Below are positions 1 to 7,870 of a stretch of 64,000 bases of DNA, piece after piece. The stretch is from assembly GCF_019969685.1 (NCBI RefSeq), contig NZ_JAHXYZ010000001.1, forward strand, positions 1,240,001 to 1,304,000, given 5' to 3'. The stretch's first letter is position 1. Every line of letters begins with the position of its first letter. The DNA is from Microbacterium sp. EST19A (GTDB lineage Bacteria; Actinomycetota; Actinomycetes; Actinomycetales; Microbacteriaceae). The notes beneath the pieces are model-generated. The model was not told where the DNA came from. It did not search any database and worked only from the letters and a program-made list of their open reading frames with translations. The translations under genes were made by a program, and so were the position numbers.

Positions 1-1
1 T

Positions 2-532
2 ACCGGCATCCCCGTCTTCGTGCATCCGTGGGACATGCCGGGCTCTCCCCGGCTCGATCGTTGGATGGCCCGCTGGCTCACCGGCATGCCCGCCGAGACG
101 CACCTGTCGATCATCGCGATGATCCTCGGCGGGGTCTTCGACCGCGTCCCCGCGACGCTCCGGCTCGCGTTCGCGCACGGCGGCGGCTCCTTCGCGTTCT
201 GGCTCGGACGCTTCGAGAACGCGTGGCTGCAGCGGCCCGACCTCATCGGCGTCAGCGAACGGCCGCCGTCCGCCTACCTCGATCGCTTCAGCGTCGACAG
301 CGTCGTGTTCGATCCGACCGCCCTGCGCGTACTGGTCGACACCCTCGGCGCGAGTCAGGTCATGGTCGGCAGCGACTACCCCTACCCGCTGGGCGAGCGT
401 CCCGTCGGCAGCGTCGTCGACCGTGCCGACTTCCTCGACGACGCCCAGAAGCGCGCGATACGCCGAGACAACGCCCTGCGCTTCCTCGGGCGCGACGTCG
501 CCCTCTCCAGCGAACGGAGCCCCTCCGCATGA
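2..532 (+). CDS. ACMSD-like amidohydrolase/decarboxylase, C-terminal part
   Basis: The last 176 residues of an amidohydrolase-superfamily protein; its 5' end lies before the window. It resembles 2-amino-3-carboxymuconate-6-semialdehyde decarboxylase, which removes the carboxylate from the ring-opened 3-hydroxyanthranilate product in tryptophan degradation. Seen: VFVHPWDM (a metal-ligand His in this family), AHGGGSFAFWLGRFEN (catalytic His region) and VGSDYPYPLG (the metal-ligand Asp). The N-terminal HxH motif would be upstream and cannot be checked. Its TGA overlaps the ATG of kynureninase (ATGA), so the two are translationally coupled and the kynurenine context supports the call. A related amidohydrolase such as gamma-resorcylate decarboxylase is the main alternative. 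Confidence 0.85.
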   Translation, partial: TGIPVFVHPWDMPGSPRLDRWMARWLTGMPAETHLSIIAMILGGVFDRVPATLRLAFAHGGGSFAFWLGRFENAWLQRPDLIGVSERPPSAYLDRFSVDSVVFDPTALRVLVDTLGASQVMVGSDYPYPLGERPVGSVVDRADFLDDAQKRAIRRDNALRFLGRDVALSSERSPSA

Positions 533-1806
533 CCACGCCCGCGCTCGGCCGGCCCACGATCGATCGGGAGACCTGCGTCGCCCTCGATGCGGCCGACCCG
601 CTCTCCCGAATCCGCTCCCGGTTCTCGCTCCCTGACGGCGTCGTGTACCTCGACGGCAACTCACTCGGCGCCCTCCCTCGCGACACGGCGGCGCACGTCC
701 AGCGTGTGATCACCGAGGAGTGGGGCACCGGTCTGATCCGCAGCTGGAACGACGCCGGCTGGTTCGCGAAGCCGCAGACCGTCGGCGACCTGGTCGCCCC
801 TCTCATCGGTGCCGGACCGGGGCAGGTGGTGCTCGGTGACTCGACGTCGTCGAGCATCTTCCAGGCGACCGTCGCTGCCGCCCGGCTCCGCCCCGGACGC
901 CGGGTGATCGTCGCCGAGCGCGGCAGCTTCCCGACCGATCTGTATGTGCTGGAGAGCGTGCAGGAGCTCCTCGGTGGAGGCCGTCCGCTGGAGCGGCGCC
1001 TCATCGCCGACGACGGTCCGACCCTCGACGACGTGCTCGACGAGGACGTCGCGGTCGTCCTCCTCACCCACGTCGACTACCGCACCGGACGCATGCACGA
1101 CATGGCCGAGGTCACGCGCAGGATCCACGCGGTCGGCGCCGTCGTCGTCTGGGATCTCTGCCACAGCGTCGGCGCCGTGCCCGTCGACCTCGTCGGAGCG
1201 GATGCCGACTTCGCGGTCGGCTGCACGTACAAGTACCTCAACGGCGGGCCCGGCTCGCCGTCGTTCATCTGGGTGGCCGAGCAGCATCAGGCCGACGCGC
1301 GTCCCGCCCTCACGGGGTGGCACGGACACGCGAAGCCCTTCGACTTCACGGTCGACTACGCCCCGGCATCCGGCGTCGAGCGCTTCCGGGTCGGCACGCC
1401 TCAGCTGCTGTCGATGTCGGCGCTCGAGGTGAGCCTGCGGCTCTGGGCCGAGGTCGACCTCGGCGAGATCCGCGAGAAGAGCCTGTGCCTCACCGAGCTC
1501 TTCATCTCGCTCGTCGACGCGCGCCTCACCCCGCGGTGGGGCGTGGAGGTCGTGACCCCGCGGGAGCCGGCGCGCCGCGGCAGCCAGGTCTCGCTCCGTG
1601 TCGGGTCGGGCTACGAGATCATGCAGGCGCTCATCGAGCGGGGCGTGATCGGGGACTTCCGCGCGCCCGACCTGATCCGCTTCGGCTTCACTCCGCTGTA
1701 CACCTCGTACGCCGACGTGTGGGATGCCGTCGACACGCTCGAGAGCGTCCTCGACGGCGAGGTGTGGCGCGAACCGCGCTTCGCGCGCCGCGGCACCGTC
1801 ACCTGA
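529..1806 (+). CDS. kynU: Kynureninase
   Basis: 425 residues, close to the usual length for kynureninase, the PLP enzyme that cleaves kynurenine or 3-hydroxykynurenine to (hydroxy)anthranilate and alanine. Seen: the N-terminal YLDGNSLGALP substrate loop, DSTSSSIFQ (PLP-phosphate region), VVWDLCHSVGAVPVDL with the Asp that pairs with the pyridine nitrogen, and CTYKYLNGGPGSP whose Lys (about residue 235) should form the Schiff base. The ATG at 529 overlaps the stop of the preceding decarboxylase gene, so this start is preferred over the longer open frame. It converges with the GntR gene. With the ACMSD-like neighbour it points to oxidative tryptophan degradation; the dioxygenase genes are presumably upstream of the window. 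Confidence 0.95.
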   Translation: MTTPALGRPTIDRETCVALDAADPLSRIRSRFSLPDGVVYLDGNSLGALPRDTAAHVQRVITEEWGTGLIRSWNDAGWFAKPQTVGDLVAPLIGAGPGQVVLGDSTSSSIFQATVAAARLRPGRRVIVAERGSFPTDLYVLESVQELLGGGRPLERRLIADDGPTLDDVLDEDVAVVLLTHVDYRTGRMHDMAEVTRRIHAVGAVVVWDLCHSVGAVPVDLVGADADFAVGCTYKYLNGGPGSPSFIWVAEQHQADARPALTGWHGHAKPFDFTVDYAPASGVERFRVGTPQLLSMSALEVSLRLWAEVDLGEIREKSLCLTELFISLVDARLTPRWGVEVVTPREPARRGSQVSLRVGSGYEIMQALIERGVIGDFRAPDLIRFGFTPLYTSYADVWDAVDTLESVLDGEVWREPRFARRGTVT

Positions 1807-1826
1807 GAACGGATGCCGGAGCGCGG

Positions 1827-2558
1827 TCAGGCGTTGTCGCCGGAGTCGGAGGCGGCCTCGGTGAGGAGCGCGATCACGCCGTCGCGCACGCGGTGCAGGT
1901 GCGACTCGAGCACGCGCAGCGCCTCGTCCACGTCGCCGGTCGCGACGACGTCGATGAGTTCGCCGTGCGAGTGGTCGTGGGAGCCGGGCGAGACGAGGCG
2001 CCAGCCGAGCACGTAGCGGCCGAGCTTGAGCCGGAGCTGCTCGATCATCTCCCACATGACCGGACGCGACTGCGCGTCGTACAGCGTCGCGTAGTACTCG
2101 GTGCGGGCTTCGACGAACTCGCCGCCCTCGGAGATGCCGTCGGCCGTCTTCGCGAGCTCACGGAGACGCGTGATGCGCTCCGGGGTGATGTCGGCCATCG
2201 CGAGGCGCAGGGCCTCCTTCTCGAGCAGGGTGCGCAGGTGGTAGACCTCGCTCGCCTCCTCGACCGACAGAGCACGCACCATGGCGCCGCGGCGGGCGTG
2301 GAAGACGACGAGCCCGTCGGCCTCGAGCTGAATCAGGGCGGAGCGGATCGGGAGGCGGGAGATCCCGATGGACTCGGCGAGCGTCTCCTGGCGCAGCTTC
2401 ATCCCGGGAGGGAGAGTGCCGTCGAGGATCGCGTCGCGGATGATGTCGTACGCCATCGCGCCCACCGAGCGGTAACCGGCTCCGTGCCGCTGGGCGAGCT
2501 TCTGCAGCGCGTCGGCCCGTTCCTGCGCCGACGCCGCCGCATTTCCTGATTGCACCAT
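1827..2558 (-). CDS. GntR family regulator (FadR/FCD type)
   Basis: 243 residues. An N-terminal winged helix-turn-helix lies around residues 35-100 (DAILDGTLPPGMKLRQETLA, then SRLPIRSALIQLEADGLV). It is followed by an all-helical FCD effector domain with EVYHLRTLLEKEALRLA and later His residues that in FCD proteins bind a metal or carboxylate ligand. FCD regulators usually repress catabolic genes and are released by an organic acid. It converges on kynU with only 20 bp between stops, so control of the kynurenine genes is possible but unproven. The start ATG has no clear ribosome site; instead TAGCCT lies 6 nt upstream, the leaderless pattern seen repeatedly in this window. Confidence 0.9.
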   Translation of the reverse strand: MVQSGNAAASAQERADALQKLAQRHGAGYRSVGAMAYDIIRDAILDGTLPPGMKLRQETLAESIGISRLPIRSALIQLEADGLVVFHARRGAMVRALSVEEASEVYHLRTLLEKEALRLAMADITPERITRLRELAKTADGISEGGEFVEARTEYYATLYDAQSRPVMWEMIEQLRLKLGRYVLGWRLVSPGSHDHSHGELIDVVATGDVDEALRVLESHLHRVRDGVIALLTEAASDSGDNA

Positions 2559-2564
2559 GCAGCG

Positions 2565-2570
2565 AGGCTA
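2565..2570 (-). promoter_or_regulatory. -10 element of a leaderless promoter (GntR gene)
   Basis: TAGCCT on the minus strand, separated by 6 nt from the ATG at 2558. No ribosome-binding site is visible, so transcription probably begins at or next to the start codon. Confidence 0.5.
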
Positions 2571-2650
2571 TCGGATCACAGCCCCGAACTCTGCATTCTG
2601 GATCCAAAAGTTGCGACGTCGCGGCATCCGCTCTTCGACGCCGGAGACGC

Positions 2651-2686
2651 CGAACGCCCCCTGTCCCGAAGGGCAGAGGGCGTTCG
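2651..2686 (-). terminator. Stem-loop ending the rpsF-ssb-rpsR-rplI operon
   Basis: Outer arms CGAACGCCC and GGGCGTTCG (9 bp) enclose a second paired segment (CTG-CCC with GGG-CAG) around a GAA loop. It lies 11 bp past the rplI stop. There is no T-run, which is common for actinobacterial terminators. Confidence 0.65.
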
Positions 2687-2696
2687 AGCTACCGAA

Positions 2697-3149
2697 CTAC
2701 TTGGCGGCGACGACCTGCAGCGTGATGACTGCGGTCACGTCGTCGTGCAGACGAACGGTGGCCTCGTGGTCACCCGTCGCCTTGATCGGCGAGGTGATGT
2801 GCACCTTGCGCTTGTCGATCGCACCGAGACCGGCAGCCGCGACAGCGTCGGCGACGTGCTCGGTCTTGACCGAACCGAAGAGGCGACCGGACGTGCCCGC
2901 CTTGACGGCGAGACGGACCTTGGTGCCCTCGAGAGCGTTCTTCAGTGCGACAGCGTCGTCACGATCGTGGATCGCGCGTGCCTGACGCGCGGCCTGGATC
3001 GAAGCGACCTGCTTTTCGCCACCGCGGGTCCACGCCGTAGCGAAGCCCTGCGGGATGAGGAAGTTGCGGGCGTACCCGTTCTTGACCTCGACGACGTCTC
3101 CGGCGCTACCCAGCCCGGCGACCTCGTTCGTGAGAATCAGCTTTGCCAT
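2697..3149 (-). CDS. rplI: 50S ribosomal protein L9
   Basis: 150 residues, the standard length for bL9, which binds domain V of 23S rRNA and bridges the L1-stalk base. The N-terminal domain is clear: [20 protein letters not shown] and [15 protein letters not shown], with the Gly/Lys-rich L9 signature, followed by the long connecting helix and C-terminal domain ([20 protein letters not shown]). Last gene of the conserved rpsF-ssb-rpsR-rplI operon, 11 bp after rpsR and followed by a strong stem-loop. Confidence 0.98.
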   Translation of the reverse strand: MAKLILTNEVAGLGSAGDVVEVKNGYARNFLIPQGFATAWTRGGEKQVASIQAARQARAIHDRDDAVALKNALEGTKVRLAVKAGTSGRLFGSVKTEHVADAVAAAGLGAIDKRKVHITSPIKATGDHEATVRLHDDVTAVITLQVVAAK

Positions 3150-3160
3150 CTCGATACCCC

Positions 3161-3415
3161 TTACCGGCCGGCGCCAGCGTAGGGCAGGAGCGCCATTTCG
3201 CGCGCGTTCTTGATCGCCGTGGCGATCAGACGCTGCTCCTGCACCGAGACACCGGTGATACGACGGGCACGGATCTTGCCGCGCTCCGAGACGAACTTGC
3301 GGAGGGTGGCGACATCCTTGTAATCGATGACACCGACCCGGATGGACTTCGCGGGAGCGGTGGGCTTGCCACCCTTCCGCGGCTTGCGGCGGTCGCCGCT
3401 CGACTTTCCAGCCAT
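3161..3415 (-). CDS. rpsR: 30S ribosomal protein S18
   Basis: 84 residues, typical of bS18, which pairs with S6 on the 30S platform. Recognised by [36 protein letters not shown] and [16 protein letters not shown], the conserved core. The basic N-terminus ([16 protein letters not shown]) is the actinobacterial form. I see no CxxC zinc motif, so this is the cysteine-free version. It lies between ssb (58 bp upstream) and rplI. Confidence 0.98.
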   Translation of the reverse strand: MAGKSSGDRRKPRKGGKPTAPAKSIRVGVIDYKDVATLRKFVSERGKIRARRITGVSVQEQRLIATAIKNAREMALLPYAGAGR

Positions 3416-3473
3416 TGGTTTTCCTTAATGATGAGCGGATGCCGTGCCCGAGGGCACCGGATCCAGAAGTTGT

Positions 3474-3995
3474 CTAGAAGGGAGTGTCGTCGCCGAAGCT
3501 GCCCGGAGTGCTCCAGGCATCCGCGCTGGTCGACGAGCCGGGCGTGGACCACGGCTCTTCCGACACCTGCTGCGCGGGACGGGACTGACCGCCGCCACCG
3601 GCACCGCCAGCACCACCGGCACCGCCGGTCGATGCCGCACGGGTGACCTGCGCGGTCGCGTACCGGAGCGAGGGGCCGATCTCGTCGACCTCCAGCTCGA
3701 TCGCGGTGCGCTGGTTACCCTCGCGGTCCTGGTAGGAGCGCTGACGCAGACGGCCCTGCGCCATGACGCGCATGCCCTTCGTCAGTGAACCCGCCACGTG
3801 CTCGGCGAACTCGCGCCACACGGACGCACGGAGGAACAGCGCGTCGCCGTCCTTCCACTCGTTCGCGGCACGATCGAAGTTCCGAGGCGTCGATGCGATG
3901 GTGAAGTTCGCCACCGGCAGCCCGTTCTGCGTGTACCGCAGCTCGGGGTCGGCCGTGAGGTTGCCCACAACGGTGATGACGGTTTCGCCGGCCAT
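3474..3995 (-). CDS. ssb: Single-stranded DNA-binding protein
   Basis: 173 residues. The N-terminal OB fold runs to about residue 115 ([80 protein letters not shown]). A flexible Gly/Ala-rich linker follows, with [14 protein letters not shown], and the protein ends in the acidic tip DDTPF that recruits replication and repair proteins. It binds single-stranded DNA as a tetramer. It sits 5 bp after rpsF, so expression is tied to the ribosomal operon as in most actinobacteria. Confidence 0.97.
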   Translation of the reverse strand: MAGETVITVVGNLTADPELRYTQNGLPVANFTIASTPRNFDRAANEWKDGDALFLRASVWREFAEHVAGSLTKGMRVMAQGRLRQRSYQDREGNQRTAIELEVDEIGPSLRYATAQVTRAASTGGAGGAGGAGGGGQSRPAQQVSEEPWSTPGSSTSADAWSTPGSFGDDTPF

Positions 3996-4000
3996 GGCGC

Positions 4001-4369
4001 TTACGCCTTCGCAGCCTTGGCGGCCTTGCGGGCAGCCTTCTCTTCGGTGCGCTTGGCCTCGAATGCGACCATCGCCTGAGCCTCTTCCGAGCGGAGGACC
4101 TTGGTGCGCATGATCTGCTCGTTCAGCTTCAGCTGACGGTCGAGCTCCTGCGTGGCCTCGCTGGTGGCGGTGAAGTTGACGACGGCGTAGATGCCCTCGT
4201 TCTTCTTCTGGATCTCGTAAGCCAGACGGCGCTTACCCCAGATGTCGACCTTGTCGATCGAGCCACCATCGTTGGTGATGACCTTCAGGAACTTGTCGAG
4301 CGTAGGGGCTACCTGGCGCTCGTCGATCTCGGGGGTCAGAATGACCATGAGTTCGTACTGGTGCGTCAC
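4001..4369 (-). CDS. rpsF: 30S ribosomal protein S6
   Basis: 122 residues. bS6 ferredoxin-like fold with [38 protein letters not shown] and [11 protein letters not shown] Lys/Ala-rich tail ([17 protein letters not shown]) extends beyond the short bacterial form. The start is GTG at 4369, chosen because a strong AAGGAGGTGG site lies just upstream. First gene of the ribosomal/ssb operon. A hairpin in its leader (4396-4418) could be the target of S6:S18 autoregulation, known in other bacteria. Confidence 0.97.
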   Translation of the reverse strand: MTHQYELMVILTPEIDERQVAPTLDKFLKVITNDGGSIDKVDIWGKRRLAYEIQKKNEGIYAVVNFTATSEATQELDRQLKLNEQIMRTKVLRSEEAQAMVAFEAKRTEEKAARKAAKAAKA

Positions 4370-4395
4370 TTACCCACCTCCTTCGGACTAGAACG

Positions 4396-4418
4396 GTTTC
4401 CGCGTATCTCGCGGAAAC
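4396..4418 (-). promoter_or_regulatory. Leader hairpin upstream of rpsF
   Basis: On the minus strand GTTTCCGCG-AGATA-CGCGGAAAC forms a perfect 9-bp stem with a 5-nt loop, about 10 nt before the AAGGAGG ribosome site of rpsF. Candidates are an S6:S18 autoregulatory element or a terminator-like attenuator. It was not matched base by base to the known S6:S18 RNA motif. Confidence 0.4.
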
Positions 4419-4503
4419 AGGAGGGTGTGTGAACGTGCCCGCCAGAAGACGGACAACCTGGACAGTCTAGCGGAGTTCCTTGCGCCCCGCGAACGGGGCC
4501 GGA

Positions 4504-5499
4504 TCACCCCGCGACGACCTCGGCGACCGTGCGTCCGGCCAGCGAGGGGATGCCGAGACCGGTGAGGCGGATGCCGTCGGCCTCCAGCCCCTCCGGGATC
4601 CAGTCCTCGCCGAACAGCACCGCCGCCGCCGCACCGGCGAGCGCGGGCAGCGACGCGGCATTCCGCGGCTGCGCGAGCGCCCCGAGCAGGAGGTCGTCGG
4701 CGCTGGCGGCGGTCGCCACGTGCGCGAGCAGGAAGCCGAACGTCTCGGGTGCCGCGATCGGGTAGCTGTAGACGAAGTCGCCGACCTGCGTGCTCAAGCG
4801 TCGCGCGCGGTCCATCGGTCCCTTCGCCTCGGCCGCCACGCGCAGCGACGACTCGGCCATCCGGCGGCTCCAGGTGTCGTCCGGCAGCTGCGCGACCGCC
4901 AGCCCCACGGCATCCGCGGCGGAGGCACCGTCGATCAGCGCGCCGAACAGCGCCGCCGAGGCCCGTGCGCACCACACGCCGTCGAGCGAGTGGGTGATCG
5001 CGGCATCCGCCTCGGCCGCGTCGACGGCACCGGCCGACCCGTGCACGGCGACCGCGGCGAGCGCGCGCACGGTCGCGATGTCGTCGAAGTAGTGCGCGTT
5101 GTCGTGGCCGGACTGGGGCGGCTCGGCTCCCTTCCGCAGGTTCTGCAGGGCGAGCTTCGTGCCGATGCGGACGCGCAGTCCGCTGTCGGGATCGGCCTCG
5201 AGTTCGGCGAGCTCGCGCCACTCCGTGAGGCCGAGGTCGCGCGCATGCTGCCGCGCCGAGAAGGCGAACCACTCGAGGTTCTCCCCCGGTCCCGGGTGCA
5301 GCACGCTCGGCGGAGCCGCGTGCGTGAACGGCCGTGGCACGGTGGTGGTGCGGTCGTCGTCGCCGAGCTTGGCGAGGATGCGCACGCGGTTGACGCGCTT
5401 CGGCGGCAGGGCGTACACGCGGAAGTCGGCGTTCATCGGCGAGCCGGCCTCGCCGGCGGTGATGCCCCGGGTGAAGAGCTCGATCAGGGGGGTGGTCAT
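4504..5499 (-). CDS. ADP-ribosylglycohydrolase-family paralogue D, probably inactive
   Basis: 331 residues. It aligns along its length with the next gene (5496-6491): LQNLRKGAEPPQSG here matches IDNLRHGIRPPLTG there, and ALAQPRNAASLPALAG matches AVNMGRDADTTAAIAG. All three hallmarks of the family are lost. There is no GDAxG loop, the DDT metal motif is replaced by ENL (about residues 73-75), and the C-terminal D-x-D metal ligands are replaced in RNAAS (about 279-283). It is therefore probably a non-catalytic partner, a binding protein, or an enzyme with altered chemistry. The start is ATG at 5499, which overlaps the stop of the upstream paralogue (ATGA). Last gene of the operon. Confidence 0.75.
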   Translation of the reverse strand: MTTPLIELFTRGITAGEAGSPMNADFRVYALPPKRVNRVRILAKLGDDDRTTTVPRPFTHAAPPSVLHPGPGENLEWFAFSARQHARDLGLTEWRELAELEADPDSGLRVRIGTKLALQNLRKGAEPPQSGHDNAHYFDDIATVRALAAVAVHGSAGAVDAAEADAAITHSLDGVWCARASAALFGALIDGASAADAVGLAVAQLPDDTWSRRMAESSLRVAAEAKGPMDRARRLSTQVGDFVYSYPIAAPETFGFLLAHVATAASADDLLLGALAQPRNAASLPALAGAAAAVLFGEDWIPEGLEADGIRLTGLGIPSLAGRTVAEVVAG

Positions 5500-6491
5500 G
5501 CGCGCGCCTCCTCGACGATGCGGGTCAGGGTGTCGGCGGCGTCCAGGGGGTGGATGCCGGCCATCGAGCGGATGCACGATCCGGCGACGGGGCGGAGTCC
5601 GGCGACCCACTCGTCCGGCAGGTCGTCGATGCCGGAGATCGCGCCGCCGATGCAGCCGGCGATGGCCGCGGTCGTGTCGGCGTCGCGGCCCATGTTAACG
5701 GCGAAGAGGATGCTGTCGGCCGCGCGCCCCTCGGCGTGCAGCACCGAGGCCATCGCCAGCCCGACGGCTTCGGGCGCGAGGTCGGCCCAGAAGTAGTCGG
5801 CGACGGCGAGACGGTCGTGCAGCGCCAGGGCGAGTGCGTCGTCGTCGAGCCCCGAGTGCACGAGGTCGCGGGCGTCGCGCAGGTTGCGGGCGGTCCAGCT
5901 GTCGGCCGGGATCGCCGCGAGTCCCGCCTCGTAGCAGGCGGCGGCATCCGCTCCGGTGAGCGCGGTGGTGACGGCGACCGCCACGACGACGCCCGCCCAG
6001 ATGCCCTCGGTGGTGTGGCTCACGGCGCCGTCGGCCTCGGCCAGACGTCGGGCGAGGTCGACGTCGCCGTCGGCGACGATCCCGAGCGGGCTGACGCGCA
6101 TCGCGAGCCCGTCGCTCCACCCGTGCATGGTGTCTCCGGTGAGCGGCGGACGGATGCCGTGGCGCAGGTTGTCGATCGCGGCCATCTCGCTGAAGCCGCC
6201 GCCTTTGAAGTCGTCGGCCTGCGGCAGCACGTCTTCGATCCAGGTCTGCATGAAATCGTCGGCGGTGGCGCCGGTGCCGACCCGCTGCACGGTCTTCGCC
6301 GTCAGCAGCGCGTACTCGGTGTCGTCGCTGCCGGCGGGCTCCGGGTCGAGGTAGCCGGTCACCCGGCCGTGGGCCGCCTGGATCTCTGCGGCGGAGAAGC
6401 CCTCGACCGGCCGCCCGATCGCGTCGCCGATCGCGAGGCCGGCGAGCGACCCTCGGGCTCGGTCCTGCAGGGTCGGCGTGGGAGAAGTCAT
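5496..6491 (-). CDS. ADP-ribosylglycohydrolase-family protein (paralogue C)
   Basis: 331 residues with complete catalytic motifs: GSLAGLAIGDAIGRPVEGF (GDAIG at 22-26), GSDDTEYALL (DDT at 56-58) and NMGRDADTTAAIAG (RDAD at 269-272). The last two hold two divalent metals in DraG/ARH enzymes, which cleave the N- or O-glycosidic bond between ribose and an acceptor. The native substrate cannot be read from sequence. Because it is co-expressed with a sugar importer, a small imported riboside or glycoside is more likely than ADP-ribosylated protein (inference). The start at 6491 overlaps the stop of paralogue B by 4 nt. Confidence 0.88.
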   Translation of the reverse strand: MTSPTPTLQDRARGSLAGLAIGDAIGRPVEGFSAAEIQAAHGRVTGYLDPEPAGSDDTEYALLTAKTVQRVGTGATADDFMQTWIEDVLPQADDFKGGGFSEMAAIDNLRHGIRPPLTGDTMHGWSDGLAMRVSPLGIVADGDVDLARRLAEADGAVSHTTEGIWAGVVVAVAVTTALTGADAAACYEAGLAAIPADSWTARNLRDARDLVHSGLDDDALALALHDRLAVADYFWADLAPEAVGLAMASVLHAEGRAADSILFAVNMGRDADTTAAIAGCIGGAISGIDDLPDEWVAGLRPVAGSCIRSMAGIHPLDAADTLTRIVEEARA

Positions 6492-7870
6492 GAACGTCCT
6501 TGTCTCTCGGGGGTGAGTCCGTGCGTCGGGAGGAGCGCTGCGGTGCGACGGGCGAGGTCGTCGATGGCGACGCCGTCGAGACCGGGGAGGCTCGTCGTGA
6601 TGCGGTTCTGCAGCGGGTCGGTGAAGTGCGCCGGCAGCAGCTCGAAACCGGCGAGGCCGCCGAGCACCGAGCCGACGGTCGCACCGGCCGAGTCGGTGTC
6701 CCAGCCGGCGATCACGGCCAGCGGCACCCCGCGGGTGAAGTCGCCGCCGCTGCGGGCGAGCGCGAACGCGGTGAGTGCCGCGTTGTTGATGGTGTGCACC
6801 CAGTGCAGGTGACCGTAGGCGGCATGCAGCTCGTCGATCGCCGCCGCGTCGTCGAGGTCTCCTCGGCCGAGCTCGGCGCCGTGCGCGATCGCCGCCGCGA
6901 GTTCGCTGCCCGCGGGGACGGCGGTCGCGGCGAGATCGAGCACCTCGTCGACGGATGCCGCGACCAGCGAGGCCGAGGTCAGCGCCGCCGCCCACATCGC
7001 ACCCCAGAGACCGTTGCGGGCGTGGCTGAGGCGGGCATCCGTCCAGGCCATGCGCGCGGCCTCGGCGATGTCGCCCGGGTTGATCCAGCCGTAGACATCG
7101 GTGCGGATGAGGGCGCCGATCCACTCGCGGAACGGATTGCGCACCCGCGCGGCCTCATCGGGGCGGTAGCCGTCGAGCAGGTTCCGGTACGCGATGCGCT
7201 CGGCCGTGAACGTGCGCCCGGCCGGGAGGTCGGCCAGCCAGGCCTGCGCGATGTCGTCGGTCGTGAATCCGCGGCCCGCGGTCTCGAGCACGCGCAGGTT
7301 CAGCAGCGGGTAGTTGAGGTCATCGTCCTCCGGCATCCCGTCGATGTTCTCGACCAGGGAGTTCACCGATGACCGGCGGTTCCACGGCCACCTCGCGGCC
7401 ACGTCGGCCGGCAGGCCCTGCGCGGTGAAGTAGTCGGTCAGCGGCCAGCGGCCGGTGGCCCGCAGGATCTCCTCGATGCCTTCGCGCGGGATCTTCTCGA
7501 CGGGCTTGCCCCACAGGCATCCGGCGGATCGTCCCGCCCACGCCCCGTGCAGACGGTCGAGCAGCGCGGCGTCTCCCGGCGGCGCGATCGGCGCCGGGAT
7601 GCCGTCGAGCAGGGCCCGCACGTCTCGCCACGTCGTCGGATCGGGCACAGGAGCCGCGACGTCGTCGAGCTCGACGAGCAGCGCGCGGGCGAGGGCCCGC
7701 AGCTCGTCGGACGCGGCATCCGGCGTCGCCCCTCCCCGCACCGGATCGAGGTCGCCGCCGGCGGCCCGCCAGCGCTCCGTGATCGCATCGACGTCCTTGC
7801 CCTCGGCGCGCGCCTGCACGATCTCGTGCGGCAGCAGGTCCTCGGGTTGCGCCCAGGTCAGGCGCATCAC
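6488..7870 (-). CDS. ADP-ribosylglycohydrolase-family protein (paralogue B, N-terminally extended)
   Basis: 460 residues, about 100 longer than its neighbours because of an N-terminal extension (MMRLTWAQPEDLLPHEIVQA onward). In the extension a charged ARAEGKDVDAITERW helix precedes the fold proper at about residue 107. Metal motifs are present: MPEDDDLNYPLL (181-184) and IAGWDTDSAGATVGSVLGG (WDTD at 390-393). The usual GDAxG loop is changed to SAGCLWGKPVE. The family removes ribosyl groups using two metals. The start overlaps the end of paralogue A by 4 nt. The altered loop and extension suggest a different substrate from A and C. Confidence 0.86.
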   Translation of the reverse strand: MMRLTWAQPEDLLPHEIVQARAEGKDVDAITERWRAAGGDLDPVRGGATPDAASDELRALARALLVELDDVAAPVPDPTTWRDVRALLDGIPAPIAPPGDAALLDRLHGAWAGRSAGCLWGKPVEKIPREGIEEILRATGRWPLTDYFTAQGLPADVAARWPWNRRSSVNSLVENIDGMPEDDDLNYPLLNLRVLETAGRGFTTDDIAQAWLADLPAGRTFTAERIAYRNLLDGYRPDEAARVRNPFREWIGALIRTDVYGWINPGDIAEAARMAWTDARLSHARNGLWGAMWAAALTSASLVAASVDEVLDLAATAVPAGSELAAAIAHGAELGRGDLDDAAAIDELHAAYGHLHWVHTINNAALTAFALARSGGDFTRGVPLAVIAGWDTDSAGATVGSVLGGLAGFELLPAHFTDPLQNRITTSLPGLDGVAIDDLARRTAALLPTHGLTPERQGRS

